From NCBI GenBank assembly GCA_963170165.1, contig CAUJGQ010000052.1, positions 1 to 35,405 on the forward strand: a stretch of 35,405 bases of DNA, in the 5' to 3' direction. Positions 17,045 through 25,274 of this stretch are shown one piece after another; position 1 is the first letter of the stretch, and every line of letters starts with the position of its first letter. Below the pieces are notes generated by a model. The model did no database searches and was not told the DNA's origin. It worked only from the letters and a program-made list of their open reading frames with translations. Made by a program: the position numbers and the translations under genes. Origin of the DNA: Chloroflexota bacterium. GTDB taxonomy: Bacteria; Chloroflexota; Dehalococcoidia; CAUJGQ01.

Positions 17045-17830
17045 TCAGCCGTCTACTTCTGACAGAAACGCAGCCAGCAGCCGGTTGAACGTCTCCGGCC
17101 GTTCCCAGTAGGTCGAATGTCCTGCCGCCGGGATGCGTTCCAGCCGGGCGTTGGGCAGCGCCGCCGCCAGTGCAGCCACGGCGGCCGGCGGAATCACCAC
17201 ATCCTCGTCGCCGGTGATGCACTGCACCGGGAGCCTCAGCGCCGCGATCCGCTCCACCGGCGTGGCGCGCATGCGGCCGAGTGTGCGCCGCAGGCGCTCC
17301 TTGTCCAGGTTCGGCGACAGGCCATCGATACCAAGATAGAGATGATGCAGCGCCGGTTGCTCCCGCGCCAGCCGCTCACCGCAGGCCGGGTGAATGCCGC
17401 GTGCGAACAGTGCCGCACCGGCCGCCGGGTCCTGCGCGGCGAAGGCTGCGTCAATCTCCGGTGCGGTGGCGATGCCGGTGGTGGAAGCCAGTACCAGCGC
17501 CCGCACCCGCCCGGGATGGTGGAGCGCATAGGCCAGGCTAGTCCAGCCGCCCATGCTCTGCGCCACCAACCGCACATCCTCGACGCCGAGGTGATTGATC
17601 AACGCCGCCAGATCATCGGCGAACGCATCGGCGCCGCGGCCATCGCTGTCCTCCGACATGCCAAAGCCGCGATGGTCGAACGTCACGCAGGTATAGCGGT
17701 TACGGAAGGCGGGGACCTGCTGCCACCAGGAGAGGTGGCCGCCGCCCAGGCCGTGGGCAAAGATCAGCGCCGGGCCGGAGCCGGCCGTTTCGTAGTAGAG
17801 GCGGCCACCGGCGACATCGAGCAGCGGCAT
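17045..17830 (-). CDS. Alpha/beta-fold hydrolase
   Basis: A 261-residue hydrolase with the standard order: oxyanion motif FAHGLGGGH (24-32), DHRGFGMSE (52-60), nucleophile elbow AQSMGGW with S92, acid D208 or D210 in ITGDEDVV, and H238 in AGHSTYW. It is closest in style to 3-oxoadipate enol-lactonase or carboxylesterase-type enzymes. The ATG at 17830 follows GAGG at 9 bases; a longer frame up to 17998 runs into the divergent Uma2 gene. It is the first gene of a two-gene operon with the CaiB fusion, so it may hydrolyse an ester, lactone or thioester in the same degradation route. The substrate is unknown. Confidence 0.9.
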   Translation of the reverse strand: MPLLDVAGGRLYYETAGSGPALIFAHGLGGGHLSWWQQVPAFRNRYTCVTFDHRGFGMSEDSDGRGADAFADDLAALINHLGVEDVRLVAQSMGGWTSLAYALHHPGRVRALVLASTTGIATAPEIDAAFAAQDPAAGAALFARGIHPACGERLAREQPALHHLYLGIDGLSPNLDKERLRRTLGRMRATPVERIAALRLPVQCITGDEDVVIPPAAVAALAAALPNARLERIPAAGHSTYWERPETFNRLLAAFLSEVDG

Positions 17831-17904
17831 AGGCGGGCCTCGTGACGGGATTGGGGGCAGGGTAGGACGGGAGCGGAGTTCGGACAAGGGCCACGGGTGC
17901 GCGG

Positions 17905-17910
17905 TACAAT
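17905..17910 (+). promoter_or_regulatory. -10 TACAAT of the Uma2 gene
   Basis: TACAAT, five of six consensus bases, lies 42 bases before the ATG at 17953 in the divergent interval with the hydrolase. TTCGGA (17879-17884) is the only -35-like hexamer, and its 20-base spacing is too long to count for much. Confidence 0.4.
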
Positions 17911-17952
17911 CGAGCGGCGGCGGGGGCTCGCCGCGGGAGACAAGGAGCCGCC

Positions 17953-18699
17953 ATGACGGTGATCCATCCGGGCATCGATGATCCGTTGGAGGCCCCAACC
18001 GAGGATGATCTGCCCTACTCGGACGGGATGCCCTTGGAGACGGAACGCCACGTCCACCAGATGAGCTTGCTCACCGAGACCGCACGCCGGTACTTCGCTG
18101 ACCGCGATGATGTCTACGTGGGCTGCGACATGTTCGTCTACTTCTCGCCTACCCAGCAGCTCACCCACGACTTCCGAGGTCCAGACGTCTTCATCGTGAC
18201 GGGGACAGTGCGGCGCGAGCGCAAGAGCTGGGTGACATGGCAGGAGGGGAAGGCGCCGGACGTCGTGATTGAGCTGCTGTCCGATAGCACGGCGCACACC
18301 GATCGCACCGTCAAACGCGAGATCTACGCCACCCGGCTGCGCGTGCCGGTGTACGTCTGGTTTCACCCGTTCACGGCGGAGCGCGAGGGGTTTCTCCTGC
18401 ACGGTGGCGAGTACCAGCGCATCCCGCCGGACGACGCGGATCGCCTGCAGATCCCGCTGCTCGGCCTGAGCCTCGTGCGCTGGACGGGTGCGGTCAACGA
18501 CGTGACCGCGACATGGCTGCGCTGGGCGGCGCCGGATGGGACGCTGATCCCGACGGCGGCCGAGGCGGAAGCCGCTGCCGAGCGCGCCGCGACCGCCGAG
18601 CGTGAGCGCGCCGAAGCCGAGCGCGGGCGCGCCGAGGCGCTGGCGGCGGAACTGGCGCGCTACCGTGAGCGGTTCGGCAGCTTGGACGGGGGAGTCTGA
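17953..18699 (+). CDS. Uma2-family (DUF820) endonuclease-like protein with coiled-coil tail
   Basis: A 248-residue protein with the PD-(D/E)xK core of the Uma2/DUF820 family: GPDVFIVTG (D78), APDVVIELLSDST (D103, E107) and a Lys at 121 in DRTVKREIYA, followed by VPVYVWFHP. All expected active-site residues are present. The cellular role of these very common proteins is unsettled; they expand in cyanobacteria and Chloroflexota. Residues about 196-240 are an Ala/Glu/Arg coiled coil (ERAATAERERAEAERGRAEA) that should dimerise. The ATG has GGAG at 6-7 bases. dnaJ follows after a 113-base gap with its own promoter. Confidence 0.88.
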   Translation: MTVIHPGIDDPLEAPTEDDLPYSDGMPLETERHVHQMSLLTETARRYFADRDDVYVGCDMFVYFSPTQQLTHDFRGPDVFIVTGTVRRERKSWVTWQEGKAPDVVIELLSDSTAHTDRTVKREIYATRLRVPVYVWFHPFTAEREGFLLHGGEYQRIPPDDADRLQIPLLGLSLVRWTGAVNDVTATWLRWAAPDGTLIPTAAEAEAAAERAATAERERAEAERGRAEALAAELARYRERFGSLDGGV

Positions 18700-18762
18700 C
18701 ACGTACCCCTGCAACAACGCTATCAAGCAGCCTGCGTGTTGTGGCAGCAGCATACGGGCCGA

Positions 18763-18771
18763 TGCTACGAT
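18763..18771 (+). promoter_or_regulatory. Extended -10 (TGCTACGAT) of dnaJ
   Basis: TGC directly before TACGAT gives an extended -10, about 42 bases before the dnaJ ATG. A -35-like TTGTGG (18739-18744) is spaced 21 bases away, too far for normal use. No CIRCE-type inverted repeat is seen. Confidence 0.4.
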
Positions 18772-18812
18772 AGAGCGGATACCCGGCGAACCGGGACGTT
18801 CGAGCGGTGCAG

Positions 18813-19958
18813 ATGGCGACGCAGCAACAGGACTTTTACGAGACGCTGGGTGTGGACCGGTCGGCCGGTCCCGAGGATATCAAGAAGGCTTTCCGCCGTC
18901 TGGCGATGCAATACCACCCGGACCGCAACAAGGAGCCGGGAGCCGAGGCGCGCTTCAAAGAGATCAACCAGGCCTACGAGGTGCTGTCCGATCCGGAGAA
19001 GCGGGCGGCGTACGACCGGTTCGGCCACGCCGGTGTGGGCGGAATGGGCGCCGGACAGGCCGGCTTCGACGGCTTCAACTTCGGCGGCTTCGGCGATATC
19101 TTCGACGCGTTCTTCGGTGGCACCGCCACCCGACAGCGACGCGGTGGCCCGGCCCGCGGCGCAGATCTGCGTGCCAACCTTACCCTCACCTTCGAAGAGG
19201 CGGTGTTCGGCGCAGATAAGCAGCTTGAGGTGGAGCGCAACGAGCAGTGCGCCATTTGCGGCGGCCTCGGCGCGGAGCCCGGCTCGCGGCCGGAGCGCTG
19301 CCCCACCTGCAACGGCACGGGCGAGATACGGCGGGTGCAGCAGAGCATCTTTGGCCAGTTCGTCAACGTCGCCGCCTGTGAGCGCTGCCACGGCGAAGGC
19401 CGCGTGATCACCTCTCCCTGTAAGGAGTGCCGTGGCGCCGGCCGCCAGCACAAGCGCCGCACCCTGGCGGTCAAGATTCCTCCGGGGGTGGACGCCCGCT
19501 CGCAAATCCGGCTATCTGGTGAGGGCGACGCCGGCGCGCACGGTGGCGGTCCGGGCAACCTCTACGTGCTCATCAATGTCCGCCCGCACGAGCACTTCAA
19601 GCGCGACGAAGATGACATCCTGTACGAACTGGGTGTGAACGTTGCTGAGGCGGCGCTGGGCGCGGAGAAGCGTGTGCCCACCGTCGATGGCGATGTGCTG
19701 CTCAAGATCCCAGCGGGAACGCAGTCAGACAAGGTTTTCGTGCTGCGTGAGAAGGGCGTTCCCCACCTGCGCGGCGGCGGCCGTGGCGACCAGCTCGTGC
19801 GCGTACGTGTGGTGACGCCTACCAACCTCAGCACCGAGCAGCGCCGCCTTATGGAACAGCTCCGCACCAGCTTCGGCGAGCGCCAGACCGAGGTTCCACC
19901 AGACGAGCCGCACGAGAAGGGTTTCTTCGAGAAATTCAAGGACCTGTTCACGGGGTAG
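18813..19958 (+). CDS. dnaJ: Chaperone protein DnaJ (Hsp40, type I)
   Basis: A 381-residue co-chaperone that stimulates DnaK ATPase and delivers unfolded clients. The J domain (residues 7-70) has HPD at 35-37. The Gly/Phe segment FDGFNFGGFGDIFDAFFGG follows. The four CxxCxGxG zinc motifs are all intact: CAICGGLG, CPTCNGTG, CERCHGEG and CKECRGAG. The C-terminal substrate and dimer domains are complete. ATG 18813 is preferred; GTG 18807 would add two residues. dnaK and grpE are not adjacent. It begins a same-strand run with a site-2 protease, prmA and rsmE. Confidence 0.97.
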   Translation: MATQQQDFYETLGVDRSAGPEDIKKAFRRLAMQYHPDRNKEPGAEARFKEINQAYEVLSDPEKRAAYDRFGHAGVGGMGAGQAGFDGFNFGGFGDIFDAFFGGTATRQRRGGPARGADLRANLTLTFEEAVFGADKQLEVERNEQCAICGGLGAEPGSRPERCPTCNGTGEIRRVQQSIFGQFVNVAACERCHGEGRVITSPCKECRGAGRQHKRRTLAVKIPPGVDARSQIRLSGEGDAGAHGGGPGNLYVLINVRPHEHFKRDEDDILYELGVNVAEAALGAEKRVPTVDGDVLLKIPAGTQSDKVFVLREKGVPHLRGGGRGDQLVRVRVVTPTNLSTEQRRLMEQLRTSFGERQTEVPPDEPHEKGFFEKFKDLFTG

Positions 19959-20042
19959 CGCGTGGTTTGTATGGTGGATTGTGGGGGCGGCCCGCATCAG
20001 GGTGCGCCTTCGCAATCCGAATGACGCAAGGCGGACATCGCC

Positions 20043-21230
20043 ATGGCATCACCGCCAACGCCGGCTGGGCCGGGAACGCCGCCGGCTGGAGCCGGAATGG
20101 CCGGGGCGTTTCGTGCCGGGCGCATCCTCGGCTTCGATGTCTTTGTCCACTGGTCCTGGCTGATCATCTTCTCGCTGTTCACCTGGAGCATTGCTTCCGA
20201 GTACCTGCCGGACGTCTATCCAGAATGGACGGCGCGGCAGCGGTGGTCAGCCGGGGCGGTGACGAGCCTGCTGTTCTTCATCAGCGTGCTGGCGCACGAG
20301 CTGTCGCACTCGGTGATGGCGCGGCGGCGCGGCATCCCCGTGGGCAGCATCACCCTGTTCATCTTCGGCGGTGTCTCCTCCCTCGGCGGTGAGGCACGCA
20401 GCGCACGGGATGAGTTCTGGATTGCCGTTGTCGGGCCGCTTACCAGCTTTGCCGTCGCGGCAATCTGTGGCGGCGTGTGGCTGGGTGCGCGCTCAGCCGA
20501 TGTCGATGTCGTGAAGGCAATCGCCGGCTATCTCGCCTCGCTCAATCTGACCGTGGGCATCTTCAACCTGCTGCCCGGCTTTCCACTGGACGGCGGTCGC
20601 GTACTGCGGGCGCTCGTGTGGGGGGCGAAGCGCAACATGCTGGAGGCGACGCGCATCGCCGCCAACGCCGGCCGGGCGGTGGCCGGCATCCTGATCGCCT
20701 TCGGTATCCTCTCGGTGGTGGCCGGTGCGGTGGGCGGGCTGTGGATGGTGTTCATCGGCTGGTTTCTGTGGAACGCGGCCGAGAGCAGCTACCAGCAGTT
20801 GATCATTCAGCGCAGCTTCGAGGGGCTGGGCGTTGCCCCGGCCATCGAGCGCGATGTGCCGCGCGTGTCGCCGGATACCAGCCTGCGCGCGCTGGCGCAT
20901 GACTACATCCTCAAGCAGAACCGCCGCGCCTTCTACGTCGCCGCCGTCGAGCAGGGCGATATCCTCGGCCTGGTGACGCTGGCCGACCTGCACAAGGTGC
21001 CGGATGAGGAGTGGGACGCCACCTCGGTCTACCGCGCCATGACCCCCCGCGCCCGCCTGATCACCGCTACACCCCGCATTGACGCGCTTGCTGCCGTCCA
21101 GCTGATGGCCCAGCACAACATCAACCAGATCCTGGTCATTGAAGACGGCCTGCCCGCCGGACTGCTCACCCGCGCCGCTCTGCTCTCGGTCATTCAGCTT
21201 CGCACGGAGATTCAGGCGCTGGAGGCGTAG
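20043..21230 (+). CDS. Site-2 protease family membrane metalloprotease with CBS pair
   Basis: A 395-residue polytopic M50 protease of the Rip3/SpoIVFB-like subgroup. The zinc motif is HELSH (H85, E86, H89) in a membrane helix, and the third ligand is D183 in LLPGFPLDGGR. There are about six hydrophobic helices up to residue 255. Residues about 270-390 form two CBS motifs (DTSLRALAHDYIL..., PRIDALAAVQLMAQHNINQILVIEDG), which in relatives bind adenine nucleotides and gate proteolysis. Substrates are usually membrane-tethered anti-sigma or transcription factors, but none is encoded nearby. ATG 20043 follows AAGGCGG; M19 (20097) is an alternative. It lies between dnaJ and prmA. Confidence 0.92.
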   Translation: MASPPTPAGPGTPPAGAGMAGAFRAGRILGFDVFVHWSWLIIFSLFTWSIASEYLPDVYPEWTARQRWSAGAVTSLLFFISVLAHELSHSVMARRRGIPVGSITLFIFGGVSSLGGEARSARDEFWIAVVGPLTSFAVAAICGGVWLGARSADVDVVKAIAGYLASLNLTVGIFNLLPGFPLDGGRVLRALVWGAKRNMLEATRIAANAGRAVAGILIAFGILSVVAGAVGGLWMVFIGWFLWNAAESSYQQLIIQRSFEGLGVAPAIERDVPRVSPDTSLRALAHDYILKQNRRAFYVAAVEQGDILGLVTLADLHKVPDEEWDATSVYRAMTPRARLITATPRIDALAAVQLMAQHNINQILVIEDGLPAGLLTRAALLSVIQLRTEIQALEA

Positions 21231-21232
21231 CC

Positions 21233-21319
21233 GCTTGCAGCCAGCAGCGGTCTGCCGCCGGCGGCGGTGGGGCTCTCGCCCGACCAGCGCCGAGCGCTTC
21301 CGCGCTGACGGCTGCAAGC
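21233..21319 (+). repeat. 10-base inverted repeat in the prmA leader
   Basis: GCTTGCAGCC (21233-21242) and GGCTGCAAGC (21310-21319) are perfect reverse complements, and pairing extends further inward with interruptions (CAGCGG / CCGCGC). The arms enclose a GC-rich loop with CCGCCGGCGGCGG. It starts 3 bases after the protease stop and ends 47 bases before prmA. It could be a terminator/attenuator or a processing site separating the two genes. Confidence 0.5.
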
Positions 21320-21366
21320 CAATCGCGGTAAGCTCGTAGCCGAACGCTCAAGGTAGATTGCCCGCT

Positions 21367-22281
21367 ATGACCTGGTGTGAAGTCTCCGTTGCTGTCCCGG
21401 TTGAGCAGGCCGAGCTGGCGGCCGAGGCGCTGCGCCTCGTCGCGCCCGGTGGCGTGAGCATCGAGGACCCTGTCGTACCGCTGGGGCCGGAGGAGGGGGT
21501 ACGGCTGGAGCGGCGGCGGCCCTCGGTGGTGAAGGCGTATTTGCCCGTCGATGACCGGTTGGGGGAGCGGCTGGGAGAACTCGACGCCGCCTTTGGTGCG
21601 TTGCAGTTGCGGCCGGTGATCCGCACACGCCAGGTGCAGGAGGAAGACTGGGCGGACGCCTGGAAGCAGCACTTTCACGTTGAGCGGTTCGGTGAGCGGA
21701 TCGTGATCCGCCCCTCGTGGCGCGCCTATGACCCGCACCAAGGCGATGTGGTGATCGTCCTCGACCCCGGTATGGCCTTTGGCACGGGACAGCACCCCAC
21801 TACGCGCATGTGCCTGGAACTGCTGGAGCAACACGTCACCGCCGGTGCGCGGATGGTGGACGCCGGCACCGGCTCCGGCATCCTCGCCGTTGCCGCCATC
21901 AAGCTGGGCGCTGCCTCCTGCCTGGCCGTGGACATCGAGCCCCAGGCCGTGCAGGTGACCCGCGAAAACGCGACGCGCAATGGTGTCGCCGCCGCGGTTG
22001 ATGTGGAACTGGGCTCGCTGGGCGAGGGCTGGACACGGCCCGTGCCGCCGCCATCCGGCCTTGATCTCGCCACCGCCAACATCACTGCTGCCGCCGTCGC
22101 TTCGCTCGCCCCGGCGCTGGCTGCGGTCTTGCGTGCCGGCGGAGTGCTGATCGCCTCCGGTATCATCGGCGAGCGCCTGCCCGAGGTGCTGACGGCCCTT
22201 ACCGCCGCCGGGTTCGACATCGAGGAAGTGCGGGAGTCAGGCGACTGGCGGGCGCTGCTGGCGCGCAAGCACCGGGGATGA
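21367..22281 (+). CDS. prmA: Ribosomal protein L11 methyltransferase
   Basis: A 304-residue SAM-dependent enzyme that trimethylates ribosomal protein L11. The N-terminal substrate domain has the family EEDWADAWKQHF motif (92-103). The catalytic domain starts with LDPGMAFGTGQHPTT (132-146), a PrmA hallmark, followed by the SAM motif DAGTGSGILAVAA (165-177) and ATANITA. The length is typical. ATG 21367 is used; an in-frame TTG at 21358 is possible, and AGGT at 21351 lies at an awkward distance from both. It is followed by rsmE, its usual neighbour in many bacteria. Confidence 0.95.
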   Translation: MTWCEVSVAVPVEQAELAAEALRLVAPGGVSIEDPVVPLGPEEGVRLERRRPSVVKAYLPVDDRLGERLGELDAAFGALQLRPVIRTRQVQEEDWADAWKQHFHVERFGERIVIRPSWRAYDPHQGDVVIVLDPGMAFGTGQHPTTRMCLELLEQHVTAGARMVDAGTGSGILAVAAIKLGAASCLAVDIEPQAVQVTRENATRNGVAAAVDVELGSLGEGWTRPVPPPSGLDLATANITAAAVASLAPALAAVLRAGGVLIASGIIGERLPEVLTALTAAGFDIEEVRESGDWRALLARKHRG

Positions 22282-22387
22282 GCGAGGACCCTCACCCCCA
22301 GCCCCCTCCCGTGTGGCGGATTACGGGAAACCAAACGTGCTGTGCTGCCCGCTGCGCGCGGCAAAGCCGGCCCGCTGAGAGACTGCT

Positions 22388-23206
22388 ATGCGCTTCTACT
22401 GTGCCACCCGCTTGCCGCCAGATGGGCCGCTGGTGCTGACCGGGGACACTGCACACCGGGCGGCGCGCGTGCTGCGGATGCGGGCAGGGGATACCCTGTG
22501 GCTGTTCGATGGCACGGGGCGCGAGGTGGAGGCCGTAATCGGCACCGTAGAACGAGGCTCGGTGACGGTGATGATCACCGCCGAACTGCCGCCGGCCCCG
22601 CCGGCGCCGCCATTCTTCCTGTACCAGGCGCTGATCCGGCCCAACCGCTTCGAGCTGCTGCTAGAGAAGGCCGCGGAGCTGGGTGTAGCGGCTATCCGCC
22701 CGATCATCTCCGCGCGCTGCCAGGTGCGGCCGGAGGAGTTGGGGGCGGTGCGCGGCGAGCGCTGGGGACGGATCCTGGCGGAGGCTGCCGAGCAAAGCGG
22801 GCGGCGTACCGTGCCCGACCTGAGCGCGCCGCTGCGCCTGGAAACGGCGCTCACCGCCGCGCCGGGGCTGCGGCTGCTCCCGTGGGAGCGTGAACGCGCC
22901 AGCGCCCCCCGCCTGGGCGACACGCTCCGGACGGCGGTACGTGACGGCCCGCCGCCTGCCCTCTCGATGTTCATCGGCCCAGAGGGCGGCTTTGCCCCAG
23001 AGGAGATCGAGGCCGCCCGCGCGGCTGGCGCCGTGCCGGTCTCGCTCGGACCGCTGATCCTGCGGGCCGAGACCGCCGCCATTGCCGCCCTCGCTATTGC
23101 CACCGATGCGTGGACCGGTAGCCGGCAGCCGGCGTCGGGCATGCGGGGGGATGGGGAAGCAGGGAGCGATAGACCGGGCGCGGCCCCGCTGTCCGCTGAG
23201 AGCTAA
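22388..23206 (+). CDS. rsmE: 16S rRNA m3U1498 methyltransferase RsmE
   Basis: A 272-residue SPOUT-class methyltransferase modifying U1498 of 16S rRNA. An N-terminal PUA-like domain (1-70, with RFYC, HRAARVLRMRAGD and LFDGTGRE) precedes the knotted domain: YQALIRPNRFELLLEKAAELGV (79-100), the SAM-binding GPEGGF (197-202) and LGPLILRAETA (220-230). Residues 243-272 are a Gly/Ser/Pro-rich tail longer than usual and probably disordered. The gap from prmA is 106 bases of C-rich filler with no gene. The ribosome site is weak. Confidence 0.95.
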   Translation: MRFYCATRLPPDGPLVLTGDTAHRAARVLRMRAGDTLWLFDGTGREVEAVIGTVERGSVTVMITAELPPAPPAPPFFLYQALIRPNRFELLLEKAAELGVAAIRPIISARCQVRPEELGAVRGERWGRILAEAAEQSGRRTVPDLSAPLRLETALTAAPGLRLLPWERERASAPRLGDTLRTAVRDGPPPALSMFIGPEGGFAPEEIEAARAAGAVPVSLGPLILRAETAAIAALAIATDAWTGSRQPASGMRGDGEAGSDRPGAAPLSAES

Positions 23207-23233
23207 CCACTGCCCTGCTACAAAGGAATGGCT

Positions 23234-23806
23234 GTGAACATCCCACCGGCACGCTGCGCCTGGGCGGCACGAGAGCCGTCCATCACCTACCACGACACAG
23301 AGTGGGGTGTGCCGCTGCACGATGACCGCGCGCTGTTTGAACTGCTGTCGCTGGAGGGTGCACAGGCCGGGCTGTCGTGGGAGACGGTGCTGAAACGGCG
23401 GGAGGGATATCGCCACGCCTTCGCCGGGTTCGATGCCAGGGTAGTGGCGGGCTGGGGTGGGCATGACATCGAGCGGCTGCTCGGCGACGCGGGCATCATC
23501 CGCCACCGGGGAAAGATCGCATCCGTCATCACCAACGCCCGGGCCGTGCTGGAGCTGCAGCGCACCTTCGGCTCCCTTGACGCCTACCTGTGGGCATTTG
23601 TGGACGGCGCGCCGCTGCGCAACGCCTGGGCGTCAATCGAGGAGGTACCGGCGCGCACGCCGCTCTCCGACGCGCTGAGCAAGGACCTCAAGCGGCGGGG
23701 GGTCACCTTCACTGGCACCACCATCTGTTACGCCTTCATGCAGGCGGCGGGGCTGGTAAACGACCACACCACCGGCTGCTTTCGGTACGCCGCCCTAGAA
23801 GCGTAG
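23234..23806 (+). CDS. tag: DNA-3-methyladenine glycosylase I
   Basis: A base-excision-repair enzyme removing 3-methyladenine, about 190 residues, the standard length. The zinc snap is complete: C8 (ARCAW), H20 (TYHDTEWG), H178 and C182 (VNDHTTGCFRY). The conserved LEGAQAGLSWETVLKRRE carries the catalytic Glu (E41). The ribosome site decides the start: AAAGGA (23222-23227) touches the ATG at 23228 but lies 6 bases before the GTG at 23234, so GTG (MNIPPARC) is the better start. ATG 23228 would add only two residues. It lies 27 bases after rsmE and is probably co-transcribed. Confidence 0.94.
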   Translation: MNIPPARCAWAAREPSITYHDTEWGVPLHDDRALFELLSLEGAQAGLSWETVLKRREGYRHAFAGFDARVVAGWGGHDIERLLGDAGIIRHRGKIASVITNARAVLELQRTFGSLDAYLWAFVDGAPLRNAWASIEEVPARTPLSDALSKDLKRRGVTFTGTTICYAFMQAAGLVNDHTTGCFRYAALEA

Positions 23807-23889
23807 GGCCGATTTCACCCGAACGAGGGGGCAGCCGCGCTGCTGCTACGCGCTATCACGAAAGGAGGAACCGAACAGGAGGCTGTCCC

Positions 23890-24459
23890 ATGGCGGACAC
23901 GATCACTGCCACCCCCAAGAACAATGTGATTCCGGATGATCCACGATTCGTCGCAGCGGAGACCGTCCCCGGCGAGCCAATGGCGCAGGAGCGCGACAAG
24001 GCGCAGGCGGGCGGTATGCACTGGGCGGTGCGGGCGCTGGCGGCGGGCGTCACCGGCGCAGCCGTCGTCACCGCACTCAACGAGGCAGGGCGGCGGCTGG
24101 TCCCGCAGTCGCCAAGGATGGACCTGATCGGCGGGCGGGCGGTGGCCAAGACAGCCGGCGCGCTGGGGCTGAGGCGCCCTGAGCACAAGGAGCGCTACCG
24201 CATCTCGCTGGCGGGCGACCTGCTCAGCAACAGCGCCTATTACGCGCTGGCCGCGGCCGGTGGACGGCGTTCCATCCCGGCGGGGGGCGCTATCGGTCTG
24301 GCTGCCGGCGCGGGAGCGGCCTGGCTGCCCAAGCCGCTGGGGCTGGGGCGTCAGCCAGACGCGCGCGGGGCACTGACACCCGCACTCACCGTCACGTGGT
24401 ACACCCTCGCCGGTCTGGCCGCGGGCGCCGTAGCGCGGCTGCTGGGACCGAAGCGGTAA
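23890..24459 (+). CDS. Small membrane protein of unknown function
   Basis: A 189-residue protein. A polar N-terminus (1-40) is followed by several hydrophobic, Gly/Ala-rich helices: WAVRALAAGVTGAAVVTAL, LAGDLLSNSAYYALAAAG, AIGLAAGAGAAWL and YTLAGLAAGAVARLL. About four membrane segments are likely. The ATG has AGGAGG 8 bases upstream, and a second AAAGGAGG lies further up (23861-23868). I do not recognise a family. Position after tag suggests only loose association. It ends at a strong hairpin (24481-24516). Confidence 0.7.
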   Translation: MADTITATPKNNVIPDDPRFVAAETVPGEPMAQERDKAQAGGMHWAVRALAAGVTGAAVVTALNEAGRRLVPQSPRMDLIGGRAVAKTAGALGLRRPEHKERYRISLAGDLLSNSAYYALAAAGGRRSIPAGGAIGLAAGAGAAWLPKPLGLGRQPDARGALTPALTVTWYTLAGLAAGAVARLLGPKR

Positions 24460-24480
24460 CGCGCGATCAACCGCCGGCAA

Positions 24481-24516
24481 GCGGGGGAGGCTGCGGCTTG
24501 TGTCAGCTTCCCCCGC
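24481..24516. terminator. Strong bidirectional hairpin
   Basis: GCGGGGGAGGCTG (24481-24493) and CAGCTTCCCCCGC (24504-24516) form a 13-pair stem with one G-U/G-T pair and a 10-base loop. It lies between two convergent genes ending at 24459 and 24582. There is no T tract, but the stability and position fit a shared terminator. Confidence 0.6.
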
Positions 24517-24581
24517 CAGGCAACACGTGAGCGGCGCGGGCATGCCGTGTCAGCGTTCAGTGCTGGCCGCTGGTGGCTTGC

Positions 24582-25274
24582 TTACCACTTGACATCAATC
24601 ACCACGCGGGCCGGCGCTTCCAGCAGCGTCACCTTGTAGCGCTTGACGCCGGTGATACCAATCGCCCAGTCCACGTGGCCCTCGAAGTCGCAGAACTGGC
24701 GGGCCTCGACGATGGCGCCGCCGGGGCCGGCCAGCGTGGTGCTGGGGATGCTGAGCTGTCCGGCCTGGGTATGGGCGTCCACGCCGGTAAAGCGCACGGC
24801 GATCAGTGATTGCCCCGCCACCCGCACCGGCTGCCCCGATCCGCAGGCCGCTACTGCGCTGGTGTACGCCACTACCCCTGGCGGTCGCACGTCGCGGAAC
24901 TGAAACACAATCCGGTCCCAGCCGCCCTCTTCCGGGTGCGATCCCACACGCACATCGGTGAGTAATGCCTGCCGCCCCGGCGGGTCCGGGTTCGCCTTAA
25001 CCGTCACCGGCTCCGTGCTGCCGGGGTTCTGCGGCGCGACGGTGCCATCAACGCGCCCCGGCGTGGCCGTGCTTGTGACCACAACCGTTGCCGTGCGGCT
25101 CGGGGTCGTCGCAGGCGTTCCCGGAGGTGTGGAAGCAGGTGAAGGTGATGCGCTGGCCGTCGCCGTGCCGGGCGCCGTGGCGGTTGCCTGCCCGGACTTC
25201 TCTCCGCCGCCGCCCCAGCATCCCGACAGCAGCGCCGCTGCGACCCCCACCAGCGCCCACGCTCTCAACCGCAT
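24582..25274 (-). CDS. Lipoprotein with AMIN-like domain
   Basis: A 230-residue lipoprotein. The signal peptide (MRLRAWALVGVAAALLSGC) ends in a lipobox with C19 as the lipidated residue. Residues about 20-95 are a Thr/Ser/Pro/Ala-rich wall-spanning linker. The folded part (about 100-230) follows the AMIN-like scheme: VRVGSHPEEGGWDRIVFQF, the PPGVVAYTSAV segment, GSGQPVRVAGQSLIAVRF and a final ITGVKRYKVTLLEAPARVVIDV. AMIN-type domains usually bind cell-wall or envelope glycans or target proteins to the envelope; the role here is unknown. The ATG at 25274 is preferred over GTG 25277, with GGGGGTGA upstream. Confidence 0.82.
   Translation of the reverse strand: MRLRAWALVGVAAALLSGCWGGGGEKSGQATATAPGTATASASPSPASTPPGTPATTPSRTATVVVTSTATPGRVDGTVAPQNPGSTEPVTVKANPDPPGRQALLTDVRVGSHPEEGGWDRIVFQFRDVRPPGVVAYTSAVAACGSGQPVRVAGQSLIAVRFTGVDAHTQAGQLSIPSTTLAGPGGAIVEARQFCDFEGHVDWAIGITGVKRYKVTLLEAPARVVIDVKW

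Noticed and set aside
17028-17222. Longer start for the CaiB fusion
   Set aside because: The extension overlaps the end of the hydrolase gene and has no ribosome site; ATG 17027 has GGAG and matches the family N-terminus.
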